Positions 22,594 through 33,453 of a stretch of 64,000 bases of DNA are shown here, one piece after another; within the stretch, counting starts at the first letter, position 1, and each line of letters opens with the position of its first letter. The DNA is from Paulownia fortunei (Eukaryota; Streptophyta; Magnoliopsida; Lamiales; Paulowniaceae), in the NCBI GenBank assembly GCA_019321725.1, contig CM033118.1, positions 6,846,071 through 6,910,070 on the forward strand. Direction: 5' to 3'. The position numbers and the translations under genes were made by a program. The notes beneath the pieces are model-generated. The model did not search any database, was not told where the DNA came from, and was given only the letters and a program-made list of their open reading frames with translations.

Positions 22594-24307
22594 TTTTTCT
22601 TGCTTTATTCTTGTTAATATTATAATTTTATTAATATTTTGTGTTAGAAAATCAATGAACAAAAAGAGATTAAAAAGGGCCAAAATAAAATAGAAGAAGA
22701 CAACACATTTCGTGAGCAAGTTCGGAGATAAAATATTATTGGATCAAAGAAGCATCACAATTAGAAGAAAAATCTTATATTTGCCTAAGTCTATCATGTG
22801 TAGATCAAAATATATCCAAGAAATCACTTGGACTTTGCAAGTGATTGTTGGGCTTGCAAAATAAACATGTTTCCTAACTTGCGCAGTTTATGTATTTTGA
22901 GCATAACTCCATGTCCAAAACCCTATGAACCTAAAAAATATTACTTCATTTTAAAGCTAAGAGATAGAATTACAACTTTGTTGTTGGAAGCGCAGCCCGA
23001 TTCAATCTTGATTAAAGTAGAAAATTCATCCAAGTGGTTGTATTAGAAGGAATTCTATCCACATATCATTAAATCAAGCATAACTTTGTCCCTAGTGGTT
23101 GGCATTAGGTGATTCAAGTTGAAAAATGAAGCTAACAGAAAATACGCAGATTTCATGTTGATCACTTTTCTAAAATCAACTGATTGCATGGAGAAAAATA
23201 TGTGACAATATTTGGATCTGAAATGGACATATGAATTTAGTGCACATTTGAAGTTAATTTGGTGTGTATTTGGAGATGCCAATAAAGACACTCTTCCACT
23301 ATAAATAGGGGTTCTTGGATGGCATTCAAGACGCACAAAAACCCTTAAAGGGGGAAAAAGTATTATTGCTATCTTTCTTTAGGCTAACTTTTCTAATTAT
23401 AATAGAAATGTATTCTCTAGTTTCTTTTATATTTTTAGTCTTTTCTACTTTCATTATATCTTCCTAAATTTTATTTATCTGAGGAGAAATGGTGAACTTT
23501 TTGATAGATGAAGAAGAACAGCTATAAAAGTGCATAATATTCAGGTGTGTTGTATTATTGTTTTAATTTTTGATTGAAACTCTCCTTGTTTTGTGGTGAT
23601 TCTTGATTTATGTATCATCAATGACACAACAAATATTTGGATTCATTTACCTTATTGTACAGTTCAACTGCACTGACTACCAATGTGAAACCTTGATTTT
23701 GTTATAGATAAAGGTGTGCATAAATACTTAATTCCATAAATAAGTGTTGGCGTTAAAACCCTTCTTGTTTAGTGGTGATTCTTTATTTTTGTATCACCAA
23801 TTGCACAATAAATATTGGGGTTCATTGAACATATTGTACGGCTCTAGTCCATCGACTACTAACAAAAAAATTTTGATTTGTTGTAGATAAAGGTGTGCAT
23901 AAATACTTGATCACATAAACAAGTATTGGTGTTAAGAGATAATTTGCAAACAATAAGACAATATCATGATTACCTTAATGCATGAGCTATTTGACAACAT
24001 CTTCCTATTGGAGCCTTCATTGTGTGTGGATTCTAATTGTGACATTTAAAAGAGGTAAAAAGAATAAATAATCATTCTACTATCTAAAACTCAAGTGTAG
24101 ATCTCTAATCCTCAATACTTTTATTACTTTGAATTCTTAGTTATAGCCTAAATTTTTCTTTGTAATATAAACCATATCCAACCCATCATTTAAGAAATAT
24201 AAACCCAAAAACTTCAAACAACTTCTCTGTGGATTGATATCGGACTCTTGAGAAATTTATTACTTGACATAAATTGCACTTGGGTTTGCAACCTTAAAGT
24301 TGTAACA
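22594..24307 (+). repeat. Athila B 5' LTR, remainder (U3 type 2)
   Basis: Continues from TTCTTGCTTTATTCTTG, matching 31460 onwards in the 3' LTR. It contains TATAAATAGG at 23300-23309, two tandem copies of a block of about 180 bp (about 23574-23758 and 23759-23940), and ends AAAGTTGTAACA. Together with 9848-9889 it makes a full LTR of about 1.75 kb. Confidence 0.85.
23300..23309 (+). promoter_or_regulatory. TATA box in Athila B 5' LTR
   Basis: TATAAATAGG, about 90 bp before the TAGAAATGTATTCTCTAG block. The equivalent in B's 3' LTR is decayed to AAAAATAGGG near 32150. Confidence 0.55.
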
Positions 24308-24313
24308 AGTTTT

Positions 24314-24331
24314 TGGCATCATTGTTGGGGA
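24314..24331 (+). promoter_or_regulatory. Primer binding site of Athila B
   Basis: TGGCATCATTGTTGGGGA differs from the tRNA-Asp complement TGGCGCCGTTGCCGGGGA only by C/T and G/A changes, mostly at CG positions. It lies six bases after the LTR end. Confidence 0.8.
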
Positions 24332-24489
24332 AGGCAAGGTAAGTATTCAAGTTTGTAAATATTGTGTGTTTGTTTTCTTTACAGTTATATGTCCATAAGT
24401 ATCGTAGTCATAATTCTCATCATTTAGTTAGAAATAATTCTGAAACTTTGTTTGAAAATTTATTTGAGTCACCTCCACACACTTCTACC

Positions 24490-25609
24490 ATGGCTGAAAA
24501 TGAAAGTGTCCAAAATAAAATTGAGAATCAATAGATGTGTACCATGCGTTATTACTTTGCAACCTTCTTGAAATTCTTCTCCTTCTTATTTTATTTTTCC
24601 TCTCAATGCAAATAACTTTCAATTCAATCCAGGTATTATCCCTTTACTTTCTAATTTCCATGGTTTAGACTCTAAAAGTCCTTACTTGCATCTTAAAGAA
24701 TTTGATGAAGTATGTGCCACTTTTGAAGATCAAACTCTTACAAATGAGATTGTTAAGCTCAAATTATTTCCTTTTTCTTTAAAAGATAAAGCAAAAACTT
24801 GGTTAACTCTTTAAAACCTAGGTTAGTTAGCTCTTGGCAAGAAATATAACTGAATTTTTTAAAAAGTTCTTTCCAATTCATAAAACTAATACTTTGAAAA
24901 GACAAATCCAATTTTTTTCTCAAAATTATAATGAGAGTTTATTTTAATGTTGGGAAAGATTTAAAGATTTATTGAATTCATGCCCACATCATGGTTTTAA
25001 ATGGCTCTTACTTAGTTTCTTTTATGAAGGTTTAACTCCTGAAACAAAATAATTTGTTAAAACAGTGTGTAATGGTGAGGTTCTTGATAAAAAAACCTGA
25101 TGAAGCTCTAGAATATCTAGACCATTTGGCAAAAAACTCTAAATCATGGTATAGTGTTAATTCTTTCGAAAGTTCTATTAGATCTAATCTTGCTAGTAGT
25201 AATAAAGAAAAATATTACCTTAGTAAAAAAGATGATCTAAATGCTAGGATTTCTATTTTAACAATAAAATTTGAGGCCATCAAATTTTAAAAAGTGGACA
25301 AAATCATATTTGTGCAAGATGAAGAAGTTTGTAGCATTTGTGACTTGTGGGACACTCCACCAATGAATGCCTAAATATTCCAGCACAAGTAAATTTCATA
25401 AACACATTCAAAAAACCTTTTCATTCTCCATATTCTCAAACTTACAATCCACAATGGAGAAATCATCCCAATTATAGTTGGCGAGATGATAACCGTACCC
25501 AACCACTATATTCACAAAAGCCACCAAACTTATCTAGCTCCAAATACAAAATCCCTTGAGGAGACTTTGCTAGCATTCATGCATGGACAAACAAACATCA
25601 ATAACCAAA
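24490..25609 (+). pseudogene. Athila B gag remnant, N-terminal part
   Basis: Starts MAENESVQNKIENQ. Gag blocks with stops and frameshifts follow. The clearest are DEALEYLDHLAKNSKSWYSV (25054-25290) and the single zinc knuckle CSIC..GHSTNEC (about 25330-25370), then FHSPYSQTYNPQWRNHPNYS (25347-25559). It is cut at 25609 by a solo LTR and resumes at 27238. Confidence 0.85.
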
Positions 25610-27237
25610 TGACGAGTGGATTTTATACCCATTAATTGAGTACTATTTGCCTTTTTGATTAATTTTTGAATGTTTATGTTACTTTTTACACATATATTTT
25701 GAAATTTTGGAGGTAATGGCAAAATGAGAAAAAAATGGAAAGAAATATAAAACTTGGTTAAAATTTAGAATAATCCACTTTATAGTGCTATTGTGAGCAG
25801 TGTTCATATATCAATCATAACTCCTTGCTCCAATTTCATTTTAACTTTCTTATTAAACTATTAGAAAGACAAGAGCTAGGTCTATAACTTCTATGTTTAT
25901 CATAAATCCATTTATTTTGATTTCAATGAGAAAAATCAAGTTAAAGAGTCTGCACTTGACTAAAATTTTCTAGTTTAACATATCTTGGTATATAAGCATA
26001 ACGCTTTTTACATATTTCATATTAAGTTGATTTAAGTTTCTATGGAAAGCCAGGACATAGAGCTACAATATATATGAAGACACTAAAAGACAGTTAGGCC
26101 TTCAACATGGTAAAAAATCTATAGAAAGAGGTTATATGCGTTGTAGAAATTGGTCTTGGACAGCAAATGCAGCGCGTAGGCACTGCAAAGTCTGCTTTGG
26201 ACAGAATGTGCAGTAGCTAAGCACTGTCATTAGCACTTAGACGCTGCTAGGCAGATAACTAAGGGCAAAGATAATTTTTCCCTCTTTAAGGCATCTCCCA
26301 TCTGATTTTTAAGATTCCAAAAGCCTCCAATTCAGATTTTAGAGATGGAGAGAGGGAAAGAAGAGAAAAGAAGCCTATAAAGAAGGAAGAAGAGAAGAAG
26401 ATGAGAAATTTCTTCCAAGAGTTGAGAAGAAGACATCTACAAGGGAAGAAACTTATCCTACTTTTAAGTTTAATTTCATTTTCCTCTTTCTCTCATTAAT
26501 TATGTTTATGAATATTGTTAAGTTATCTTTCATTTTTATCATTGTGAATTAATTTATTTTTATAAGGTTGTGATGTAATCTAATTATGATATTTTGAATA
26601 TTTAAATTAATTCAATTCTTGATTTAATTTTCAAGTTGAGTTTTATACATTGTTCTTAATGCTTTTAATTACTTGGCCACTAATTGAATGATTTGTTAAT
26701 CATATTGACCCGATAGGTGATATATATATCTAGTTATATATGTAGAAAATCATAAATTGCATGTGAGATAGAAATATACTTACATGATTTGTGTAGTCTT
26801 GTGTGAGATCCATAAAACCTAATGAATTATTGATTGTTGTAATTCACATACGAATATATTGGGTTAGCAATTGATGATATTTTCATTAGACTTTGGGAGA
26901 GGCTAGTAGATAATTTAGGGATTCTTAATTATCACTTGGGAAATAAATTGAGATTGATGTGATAAATTATTTAATTCGAATTAATTATGGTGAAATCATA
27001 ACCCTAGGCTTTTAAGTTTTTGAATTTTATCATTAGTTGATTTTGATTATTAGTTAGTTTAGGTAGACTTAGTTTGTAATCATAAACACCCATTTTCGTT
27101 TATTCAAATAAAATTAGAGTTAACATAATTTTGATACTTAATAGTTCAACAATCCTCATGAGAACGATACTCTACTCATTATTTTATTACTTGTTAACGA
27201 CAACGTGCACTTGCGTTTACAAAATTTAGCGACACCA
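25610..27237 (+). mobile_element. Solo LTR (about 1.63 kb) inside Athila B gag
   Basis: Gag sequence ends at AATAACCAAA and resumes at GACTTCACAAGCC; copy A reads AATCAAACTTCACAAGCC without interruption. The insert starts TGACGAGTGGATTTTATACC and ends TTAGCGACACCA, i.e. TG..CA. Its end carries GATACTCTACTCATTATTT then TTACTTGTTA, a common plant gypsy U5 phrase. A purine-rich segment with CCTATAAAGAAGG lies near 26375. I see no clean 5-bp duplication. It has no coding capacity. Confidence 0.65.
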
Positions 27238-27560
27238 GACTTCACAAGCCATCAATGGGATCAAAAACATACTTTCGTACTCATGAAAAAGGTGCATTTC
27301 CTGCTAAACCTCAACCTAATCCTTCTACTCGGTGTTATGTTTCTTTGTTAGGTAAGAATTCAATCAAGAAGGCTAATTCGATCACAACTCTTTGAAATGA
27401 AAAAGTTGTTGACAAAATTATTCATCCTAATGAGAATCCAAAATTGGTAACCACTCCTAAACCTCTCTCTCATACGTATGTAACACCTCTACCTTTTCCT
27501 AGTAGGTTAGAAAATTCTAAGAAAAATGAGCAAGAGAAAGAGATCCTTGAGACTTTTTAA
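27238..27560 (+). pseudogene. Athila B gag remnant, C-terminal part
   Basis: Continues the interrupted gag (SQAINGIKNILSYS, then KNSIKKANSITTL, KVVDKIIHPNE), matching A at 19800-20060 and C at 48170-48400. At about 27435 the sequence switches to that of a different Athila subfamily. Confidence 0.7.
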
Positions 27561-28330
27561 AAAGTGGAGGTAAACATCCCTCTCTTATTGAAGCGATCAA
27601 GCAGGTGCCTCGATATGCTAAGTTTCTCAAAGAGCTATGCACTAACAAATGAAAGTTGAAAGGAGATGAAAAAATAAGTGTGGGGGATAATGTTTTGGCC
27701 GTTCTTCAAAGAAAACTCCCTCCAAAGTGTAAAGATTCGATTATTTTTACCATCCTTTGTACTATTGGTAAGACCATATTTGAAAAATCCATGTTAGATT
27801 TGGGATCAACAATTAATGTTATGTCATATTCTATTTATGCTTCTCTAAATCTAGGACCTATAAAAGAAACTAGTGCTATCATACAATTAGCTGATAGATC
27901 AAATGTATATCTAATTTGGGTTGTGGAATATGTTCTTTTGCAGGTAAATGAATTAGTTTTCTCTACTGATTTTTATGTTCTTGATATGGAGAATAACACA
28001 TGCCCTAATCCTACACACATTCCTTTGAGAATAACATTCATAAACACAGCCTAAGCTAAGATTGATGTTCATGATGGCACTCTTACTATGGAGTTTGATG
28101 GCAAGGTTATAAAATATAATATTTTTGAAGTCATGGGATATCCTACTGATGTGAATATTGTTTCTACAGTTGACATTATTGATCCCAAGTTATAAGAAAT
28201 GCTTGATTACACTGATAAGAATGGAGTGGGGGTTACTTTACAAAAACATCTACTTATGGAGGATTTGAAAGAAAAGAAGTTGGATGTGCAAATATTGGGG
28301 AATGTGGAAAATGATGTAATGGGGCTAGAT
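27561..28330 (+). pseudogene. Athila protease segment of a different subfamily in element B
   Basis: The frame 27656-28054 reads LPPKCKDSIIFTILCTIGKT, FEKSMLDLGSTINVMSYSIY (catalytic aspartate in LDLGS), then AIIQLADRSNVYLIWVVEYV and LVFSTDFYVLDMENN. It is a recognisable Athila aspartic protease, but clearly divergent from the version in A and C (LLDLGASVNLLPFSVYE). Downstream DVHDGTLTMEFDG continues to about 28190. The segment appears to have been brought in by recombination. Confidence 0.85.
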
Positions 28331-28402
28331 TCGTTGCCGAAAAAATTAAGATGATGTATCTTATGTTGAATTGAAATATCTAATGAAAGACTTCTACTTT
28401 CT

Positions 28403-28603
28403 GTGGTGCAGATATCTATAATGGAGCTTAAACTAATCTCAAACCATCTTAAATATATCTACTTGGGTGAGAAAGAAATACCACTAGTCAGCATTGCTAA
28501 AGACCTCACTCAAGTACAAACGGACAAACTTATTTGGGTGCTTCAAAATTATAAAATGGTAATTGGATGGATGATGGATTTGGTGGCATATGTTGATGAG
28601 TGA
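28403..28603 (+). pseudogene. Protease-RT linker of Athila in element B
   Basis: MELKLISNHLKYIYLGEKEI then LTQVQTDKLIWVLQNYKMVI is the conserved ELKPLPxHLKYxFLGE linker and the start of the RT domain. It stops at 28603, where RT proper should begin; RT, RNase H and most of integrase are missing. Confidence 0.85.
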
Positions 28604-28784
28604 TGAAGGAGTTAATGTCAGGCTGAGGACATTAAATCAAGCGTTTGTTGGAAGGCAACCTAACGGATCGAAAAGAAGACTATGAGAGCCAACAATCATA
28701 GATTTGCTTTCTCTAACTCTCATTCTCTTTTCTTTTTAATTTTATTTTACCTTTTTTTTTATTTTATTTTATCCTAATAAAAAT
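28604..28784 (+). other. Athila post-integrase motif joined to linker
   Basis: GTCAGGCTGAGGACATTAAA then TCAAGCGTTTGTTGGAAGGC is the highly conserved stretch (usually ..AAGCGCTTGTTGGGAGGCAACCC) that follows integrase in many plant Athila-like elements. Its direct join to the protease-RT linker shows that pol was deleted before or during the recombination. Confidence 0.5.
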
Positions 28785-28970
28785 TGCATGCTAGCAATGT
28801 GGTAAGTAGTATTTGTTTTTTTAAATTTATCATACAAGAGCACATGGTAGTGACTTTTCGACAAAAAAAATTGCTACAAAGATCTTGCAGTGTGGATTTT
28901 ATTGACCCATTCTTCTTAAAAACACTTGCACTTTATGCAAAAGTTATGAAAATTATAAAAAAATAGGATC
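28785..28970 (+). pseudogene. Athila B integrase zinc-domain fragment
   Basis: The DNA around 28830-28935 matches C at 51165-51265: in the correct frames it encodes the ACGGHFSAKK.. region and the approach to the CxxC pair. It is only about 180 bp long and then joins directly to the sequence after integrase. Confidence 0.65.
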
Positions 28971-29452
28971 CTTCTTGGTTAAGTGGCAGATAATGGTACT
29001 CCATGGCTATTGAAGTCAAACTTATCAATTTTCCAAACAACTAATATCTCTGTATAAAATTTCTCTATTTTTCTCATTCTATTTTCTTCTTGTTTTCAAA
29101 ATGAATGATATTCTTATAACTATCAAGAAGCAATTTTTTTCTTCCTAAAAATATAATTTTAAAAATTTATAAAACAAGGATTGAAAAATTAAGAATGCTT
29201 ATGCACAAGGGCATCCCAAGGGATATACGACAGATAATTGAAGCAAAGGTAAGAATAGCTGGCGAGTTTTCATGAGTTTTTAAAATTGCTTACTAGATAC
29301 ATGCCTGGTTTTAGTAAAAGCACATATTCAAAAAAACGAAGGGTGAAAAAAAAAATGTAAGTTTGTGACAATGTGCTAGATGGACTTGCAACACAAAGTG
29401 TTGTTCCTTAAAAATAGTTTCTAAAAACCAAGAAGATAAAATTTAATTCATT
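28971..29452 (+). other. Athila B region before companion ORF
   Basis: Matches C at 52285-52710. It keeps GAAGCAAAGGTAAGAATAG at about 29240, a plant splice-donor-like site also present in C. No open frame. Confidence 0.45.
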
Positions 29453-29740
29453 AAGGATGGATTGAGTAAGGAGACTTTAGATAAAATTATATTAAACTTT
29501 TGAAATGCATTGATGCTGATTAGTATAATGTGTAATTCTTGATTTATGGAATCACTTTCGAGATGAATATAAGTCTTATAGTCTTGGGGATCTGATATTA
29601 AAAGACCATATTTGCTAGTTTATAAAAAAAACTAGATGGGAAGCATATCCTCAATCCATGCCGTAAGCTGTTACTAGGCGTAAAATCAGAGAAAGATGTG
29701 AGCCACAATCATAACTATATGAACATTCACGTAAATGCAA
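29453..29740 (+). pseudogene. Companion ORF, copy B
   Basis: Same frame as in A and C (DGLSKETLD, NHFRDEYKSYSLGDLILKDH) but the start codon is AAG and several stops are present. Unlike in A, C and D, no LOG follows: the sequence passes from ..ACATTCACGT directly to AAATGCAAAATGAATTTGAC, which in the other copies lies at the very end of LOG. Confidence 0.7.
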
Positions 29741-31398
29741 AATGAATTTGACTCTCAGTCTATGAATTTATCCTTAATGGTTTCAACTAATAGTGTATAT
29801 AATGTGTTGTTTCAGCTTTATTTTTCAATAAGTCATATTTCTGGTAATATTTTTTAAACTCTATATTCCTATTTATTTTCGACATTGGGGACAATGTCAC
29901 GATTAGGTTGGGGGAGCGAATAGTTGATATCATGTCTTGTGTGTTCAATATGTATTTTTCTAGTTTTTTTTTAAATTCAAGCGTATTTTTTTTGCCCTTT
30001 GAAACCATGAAAAAAGTGGCATAATAAAAGATAACTTTAACACTTTTGAGACATACCCCCATATTTTTTTTGCATAACACGACAAGTTTTTGAAGTTTTT
30101 AACAAAAGTTTATGAATTGTTAAAAATATTTCTGAGTCGTAGATATTTTTCCAACTTTAGTAATTAAAATTAAGCACGAATAATATGGTTTGATTGATGA
30201 TGGGTATTATTTTGGACTTTGATGTTGTTCTTTGGTTAATATATTTTGTGATAATTATACTCAAATCATTTTGCCCAATTAGTTATATTATTATGTGTGG
30301 AGACAAGCATGTCAAAATAAATAATTTTTATATTATCGCTTTAATCATCACTTGGATTTTTGACATGTAGGGTTGAGTGTTAAAACTTTTCCTTTCAGTC
30401 TGTCGAGATGAATGACTGATTGAGAACCACAATAAAAAATGATTAAGGCATTAAACTTTCTAGCACCATGGTCAAATCAACTTGTTCTCCATGTGATGTT
30501 CTAAGAGAACATTTCCCATAGTAAGCCAATTTAAGGCTTTCAATAAATATGCCTTTTTCTATGATAATCATATCTTCTTGCCTAGACCAAATATACTATT
30601 ATCTTACCCTTGTTCTAAAAATAATTTGGAGCTTAAGCGACAATCTATTGACAAGGTGAGTTTGCAAAAGAAATTTGGGTTAGAATAGAAGATAAGTGTG
30701 GGGGATTTTCTCTTTTAAAAACATAAAAAAAAAGTTGCAAAGTGTTAAAATTATTATGAGTTGCAACTAAAAATAGAATATTATAAAATCAATAATAATG
30801 ATGAACAGGGGTCCAATTTAATAACAATAGACTCTAGTATTGAAAATCATAGAGTATGAGAATTCTTTATTGATAAACTCTATATCGCTAATCTCATAAA
30901 GTTTTGAAAACTTTTGTTGTATCCTATCCTTTTATTTCTTAGTCACATCACTACCCTTTGGTTTCATTATAACCTTTGTTGAAGACCTTTTAATTTAGTG
31001 TGGCTACTTCAGCATAGTGGAGATTTCAACCAAAAAAAGAGACTAAGATGTTTAACTCTTCCATTAGAGAATAGGTGATGGTTTTCGTGAGGTTCTATGG
31101 TAATTCACTTGTTTGAATTATGCATAGTTTTGTCAATGTTGACATTAAATATTTACACACATACTTGAGTATGTCTATTGTGAAAATGTATTGACTTTTG
31201 AATGACTAAGGGTTAGATTCAACACTTGTTTGATTTTATTTTTATATTACTTTTTTGCTTCCTCAGAATAATAGTTGGAAGTTAGTTATCATAAGTGTTT
31301 GTGGGTATCAAAGGCTTATTGCATATTCTAAATGCAATCGTGATTTCCTACAAAAATAAATTAGTTTAGGTTTATTTTAGGCAGGATGAGCAAGGGTT
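29741..31398 (+). other. Athila B 3' untranslated region
   Basis: About 1.65 kb homologous to 53794-55466 in C. It contains GGGGACAATGTCACGATTAG then GTTGGGGGAG near 29887-29916 and AAGTGTGGGGGATTTTC near 30690, both purine-rich. No coding motif. The minus-strand ORF 29787-30080 is the mirror of the ORF seen in A's 3' region and is not supported. Confidence 0.55.
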
Positions 31399-31413
31399 AA
31401 GTGTGGGGAAATT
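31399..31413 (+). promoter_or_regulatory. Polypurine tract of Athila B
   Basis: AAGTGTGGGGAAATT directly precedes the LTR start TGATAAGTGC. Confidence 0.75.
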
Positions 31414-33140
31414 TGATAAGTGCATATTTTGACATATTTTTGTATCAAATCCTTTATACTTTCCTTGCTTTATTCTTGTTAATATTATATTTTTATTAAT
31501 ATTTTCTGTTAGGGATTCAATAAACAAAAAGAGATAAAAAAAGAGCCAAAATAAAATTAAAGAAGACAATACGTTTCGTGAGCAAGTTGGGAGATCATAT
31601 TTCATTGGATCAAAGAAGTATCACAATTAGAAGAAAAGGACCATTTTTACCTATGTCCATCATGTGTAAATCAAAATATATACAAAAAATCATTTGAACT
31701 TTGCAAGTGATTGTTGGGCATGCAAAATAAATATATTTTTAGACTTGTACAATTTTCATATTTTGGGCATAACTCCATATTCAAAATCCTTCTGTACATG
31801 AATTTTACTTCATTCAAAAGCCAAAAGATAGTACTACAATGTTGCTATAGGCTCTACTCAATTCAACCTTGATTAAAGTAGAAAAGTTGTCCAAGTGGGT
31901 ATGTTAGAAGAAATCTATCCATGCTGACATATCTCATTAAATCAAGCATAACTTTCTCCGTGGTGGTTGAAATTAGATGATTTAAGTTGCAAATTTGATC
32001 ACATTTCTAAAATTAGCTGGTCGTATAGAGAATAATGTGTGACAAAATTTTGATCTGAAAAGGACATGTGAATTTAGAGCATATTTGAATTTAATTTGGA
32101 GTGAATTTAGAGTGAATTTGGAGATGTCAATTTAGTCACTCGTTTACTAAAAATAGGGGCTCTTGGATGACATTTAAGACACACAGAAACCTTTAGAGGG
32201 GAAAATAAAGTTTTATTGTTGTCTTTCTTTAGGCTAAGTTTTCTAATAGTAATAGAAATGTATTCTCTAGTTTCACTTCTCTTTTTAGTTTTTTCTACTT
32301 TTATTATGTCTTTCTAAATTTCATTTAGTTGAGGAGAAAGGGTGAACCTCTTAATGGATGAAGAGAAACGGTTATAAAGGTACATAATATTCAAGTGTTA
32401 TATTATTATTTTAATTTTTGATTGAAACCCTCCTTGTTTCGTGGTGATGCTTCATTTATGTATCACCAATGACACAATAAATACTTGGGTCTATTCAGCT
32501 TATTGTATGGTTCTACTCTACCAACTGTTTGATTTGTTATAGACAAAAGTGTGCATAAATACTTAATTTCATAAATAAGTGTTGAAGTTAAAACACTTCT
32601 CATTTATTGGTGATTCTTGATTTTTGTATCACCAATTGTACAACAAATATTTGGGTTCATTTAGCATATTGTACGGCTCTACTCTATCGACCGCTAACAT
32701 GAAATCTTGATTTGTTGAAGATAAATATGTGTATAAATACTTGATCACATAAACAAGTATTGGTGTTAAAAGATAATTTGCAAACAGTAAGACATATCAT
32801 GATTATTTTAATGCACGAGCTATTTGACAACATCTTCCCATTAAAACCTTCATTATATATGAATTCCAATTGTGACATTTAAAAGAGGTAAAAAGAATAA
32901 ATAATTATTCCACTATCCAAAACTCAAGTACAGATCCCTAATTCTCAGTACTTTTATTACTTTGATTTCTTAGTTATAGCCTAAATTTTTCTTTATAATC
33001 TAAACCATATCCAACCAATCTTTTAAAAAATATAAACCCAAGAACTTCAAACAACTTCCCTGAGAATCAATATTGGACTCCCGAAAAATTTATTACTTGA
33101 CACAACCTGTACTTGGGTTTGCAACCTTAAAGTTGTAGCA
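31414..33140 (+). repeat. Athila B 3' LTR (1727 bp, U3 type 2)
   Basis: TGATAAGTGCATATTTTGAC to AAAGTTGTAGCA. It carries the same two tandem blocks of about 180 bp as the 5' LTR (about 32420-32590 and 32591-32770). The AAAAT target copy follows at 33141-33145. Confidence 0.9.
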
Positions 33141-33145
33141 AAAAT

Positions 33146-33448
33146 CATCTTGTACAAGCAGTTTCTTGTAATTGATTCTTGCCTACAGCTTGAACATACA
33201 TTTAGGACCTAAGGATTATCCCATAAATACCCTTTTGATACTAGAGTCATTAGGTTCGAGAGAACAATAACTCAACTAAAAGCAATAAAGCAAGAAAAAA
33301 TGATGTAAATGATAAATGAGAATTAGAGGGGTAATTATACCTGTTTAAATAGGACATAGGTTGTATGGGCCTTTGATGTGATTTGAACTTATAAACATAA
33401 TTGGATTAGAATTAAACATTTATTAGGCTTAAATGAAATATACCATCA
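33146..33448 (-). repeat. T1 5' LTR, right piece
   Basis: Resumes the T1 LTR after the B insertion. GAGAACAATAACTCAACTAA and the GGTTGTATGGGCCTTTGAT region align to 4540-4660. It ends ATACCATCA at 33448, followed by the target copy CTCAT. Confidence 0.75.
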
Positions 33449-33453
33449 CTCAT

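Larger units (their letters stand above)
9848..33140 (+). mobile_element. Athila-type Ty3/gypsy element B with nested insertions
   Basis: LTR termini are TGATAAGTGC (9848 and 31414) and TTGTAACA/TTGTAGCA (24307 and 33140). The element is flanked by a perfect AAAAT duplication (9843-9847, 33141-33145). The 5' LTR is split by element A (9890-22593). The interior holds gag, a solo-LTR insertion, a protease segment from a different Athila subfamily, a short integrase remnant, the companion ORF and a long 3' untranslated part. RT is largely absent, and LOG is absent. Removing inserts, B would be about 9 kb, which is at the short end for Athila. Confidence 0.85.
4365..33448 (-). mobile_element. Tat-like Ty3/gypsy element T1, interrupted by nested Athila elements
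   Basis: The element is read on the minus strand. Its 5' LTR is split into 9801-9847 and 33146-33448, its internal part is 9800 down to 4741, and its 3' LTR is 4365-4740. The flanking five bases are TTCAT on the left and CTCAT on the right, a target-site duplication with one C/T change. The insertion of Athila B at 9848-33140 inside the 5' LTR explains the 23-kb separation: the LTR pieces join to about 350 bp, close to the 376-bp 3' LTR. The interior holds gag and protease on the minus strand, a tandem repeat, and an antisense extra ORF of the PF04195 type. RT, RNase H and integrase are missing. The Tat assignment rests on this layout and on the gag/protease style. Confidence 0.75.
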
